Assembly: GCA_026394435.1 (NCBI GenBank)
Contig: JAPKYG010000170.1
Span: 1-15,052 of the forward strand
Direction of reading: 5' to 3'
DNA: 15,052 bases
Origin: Methanobacteriota archaeon
GTDB taxonomy: Archaea > Thermoplasmatota > E2 > DHVEG-1
Each line of letters opens with the position of its first letter. The first letter of the stretch is position 1. Positions 14,934 to 15,052 of this stretch are shown one piece after another. The notes under the pieces are model-generated. The model did not search any database, was not told the DNA's origin, and saw nothing but the letters and a program-made list of their open reading frames with translations. Position numbers and translations under genes: made by a program.

Positions 14934-14967
14934 GGCAGGGCGACAAGAAGGCCTTGCCCTTCCTTTT
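14934..14967 (+). terminator. Terminator-like stem-loop
   Basis: GGCAGGGC at 14934-14941 pairs over 8 positions, one of them a G-U, with GCCTTGCC at 14951-14958 around a 9-nt loop. CTTCCTTTT follows, giving the shape of an intrinsic terminator in the + direction. It sits just past the spsF-like fragment. It could equally be part of a longer structured element continuing to 15030. Confidence 0.4.
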
Positions 14968-14981
14968 AATTGATCAAGCAT

Positions 14982-15030
14982 CCAGCGTTTCAACCGTTGG
15001 CTGGCAGCACCCACGCTTTTCGTGCCTGCC
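14982..15030. other. Two overlapping inverted repeats in GC-richer sequence at the window end
   Basis: CCAGC at 14982-14986 pairs with GCTGG at 15000-15004, with an inner CAAC/GTTG pair. Immediately overlapping it, GGCAG at 15003-15007 pairs with CTGCC at 15026-15030 and CACG at 15012-15015 with CGTG at 15021-15024 around the loop CTTTT. The two stems share bases and would be mutually exclusive. No open frame of note crosses this stretch in either direction. It may be the edge of a mobile element, an RNA gene or a chance GC-rich segment; the window ends too soon to tell. Confidence 0.35.
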
Positions 15031-15052
15031 AAGATAGCAGCGAGAACGGGAT

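Noticed and set aside
14709..14978. 10-bp direct repeat ATTGATCAAG at 14709-14718 and 14969-14978 as a target-site duplication
   Set aside because: The first copy is part of the coding homology to SpsF, and the repeat contains the palindrome TTGATCAA; chance is sufficient.
1..15052. CRISPR array, tRNA or rRNA genes
   Set aside because: No regularly spaced repeats, cloverleaf-like sequences or rRNA signatures were seen on reading the window.

Overview
This window is a carbohydrate gene cluster, transcribed entirely on the + strand, for nucleotide-activated amino sugars of a surface glycan. The core is a nonulosonic-acid (pseudaminic/legionaminic-type sialic acid relative) pathway. The host is prokaryotic. 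AT-rich TATA-like boxes upstream of two genes (about 2961 and 14063) and an IS200-like relic with an archaeal-looking transposase lean towards an archaeon. Shine-Dalgarno sites, a probable TTG start and 4-nt gene overlaps are also present. No rRNA, tRNA or informational gene is present, so the lineage stays open.

Layout. (a) 1-630: C-terminal part of an N-acetyl sugar amidotransferase that runs in from upstream. (b) 711-2905: a DegT-family sugar aminotransferase overlapping a CapD-like NDP-hexosamine 4,6-dehydratase. (c) 3034-4584: a capsule-type glycosyltransferase with its own candidate promoter, followed by a terminator-like hairpin at 4611-4632. (d) 4713-13501: the nonulosonate block, in the order PseB-like dehydratase (broken by an internal deletion), PseC aminotransferase, Gfo/Idh/MocA oxidoreductase, SpsF-like nucleotidyltransferase, class III aminotransferase, PseG hydrolase, PseI/NeuB-family synthase, PseH-like acetyltransferase and a second N-acetyl sugar amidotransferase. 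Most junctions overlap or are separated by under 35 nt, so this looks like one operon. (e) 13502-14042: no intact gene, but a decayed IS200-type transposase and a possible TnpB tail/right end. (f) 14125-14676: a GNAT acetyltransferase behind a TATA-like box. (g) 14682-14915: a fragment of a second SpsF-like gene with an in-frame TAG, followed by a GC-richer stretch of stem-loops to the window end.

How they work together. In the known pathway PseB makes a 4-keto sugar from UDP-GlcNAc, PseC aminates it, PseH acetylates it, PseG removes UDP, PseI condenses the hexose with phosphoenolpyruvate, and a cytidylyltransferase activates the product. All steps are represented here except that PseB is disrupted and no classical PseF is seen; the SpsF-like protein is the natural stand-in. 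An oxidoreductase and a class III aminotransferase sit inside the operon and have no role in the textbook pathway, which suggests a further modified, possibly extra-aminated nonulosonate. The amidotransferases suggest acetamidino or amidine decoration.
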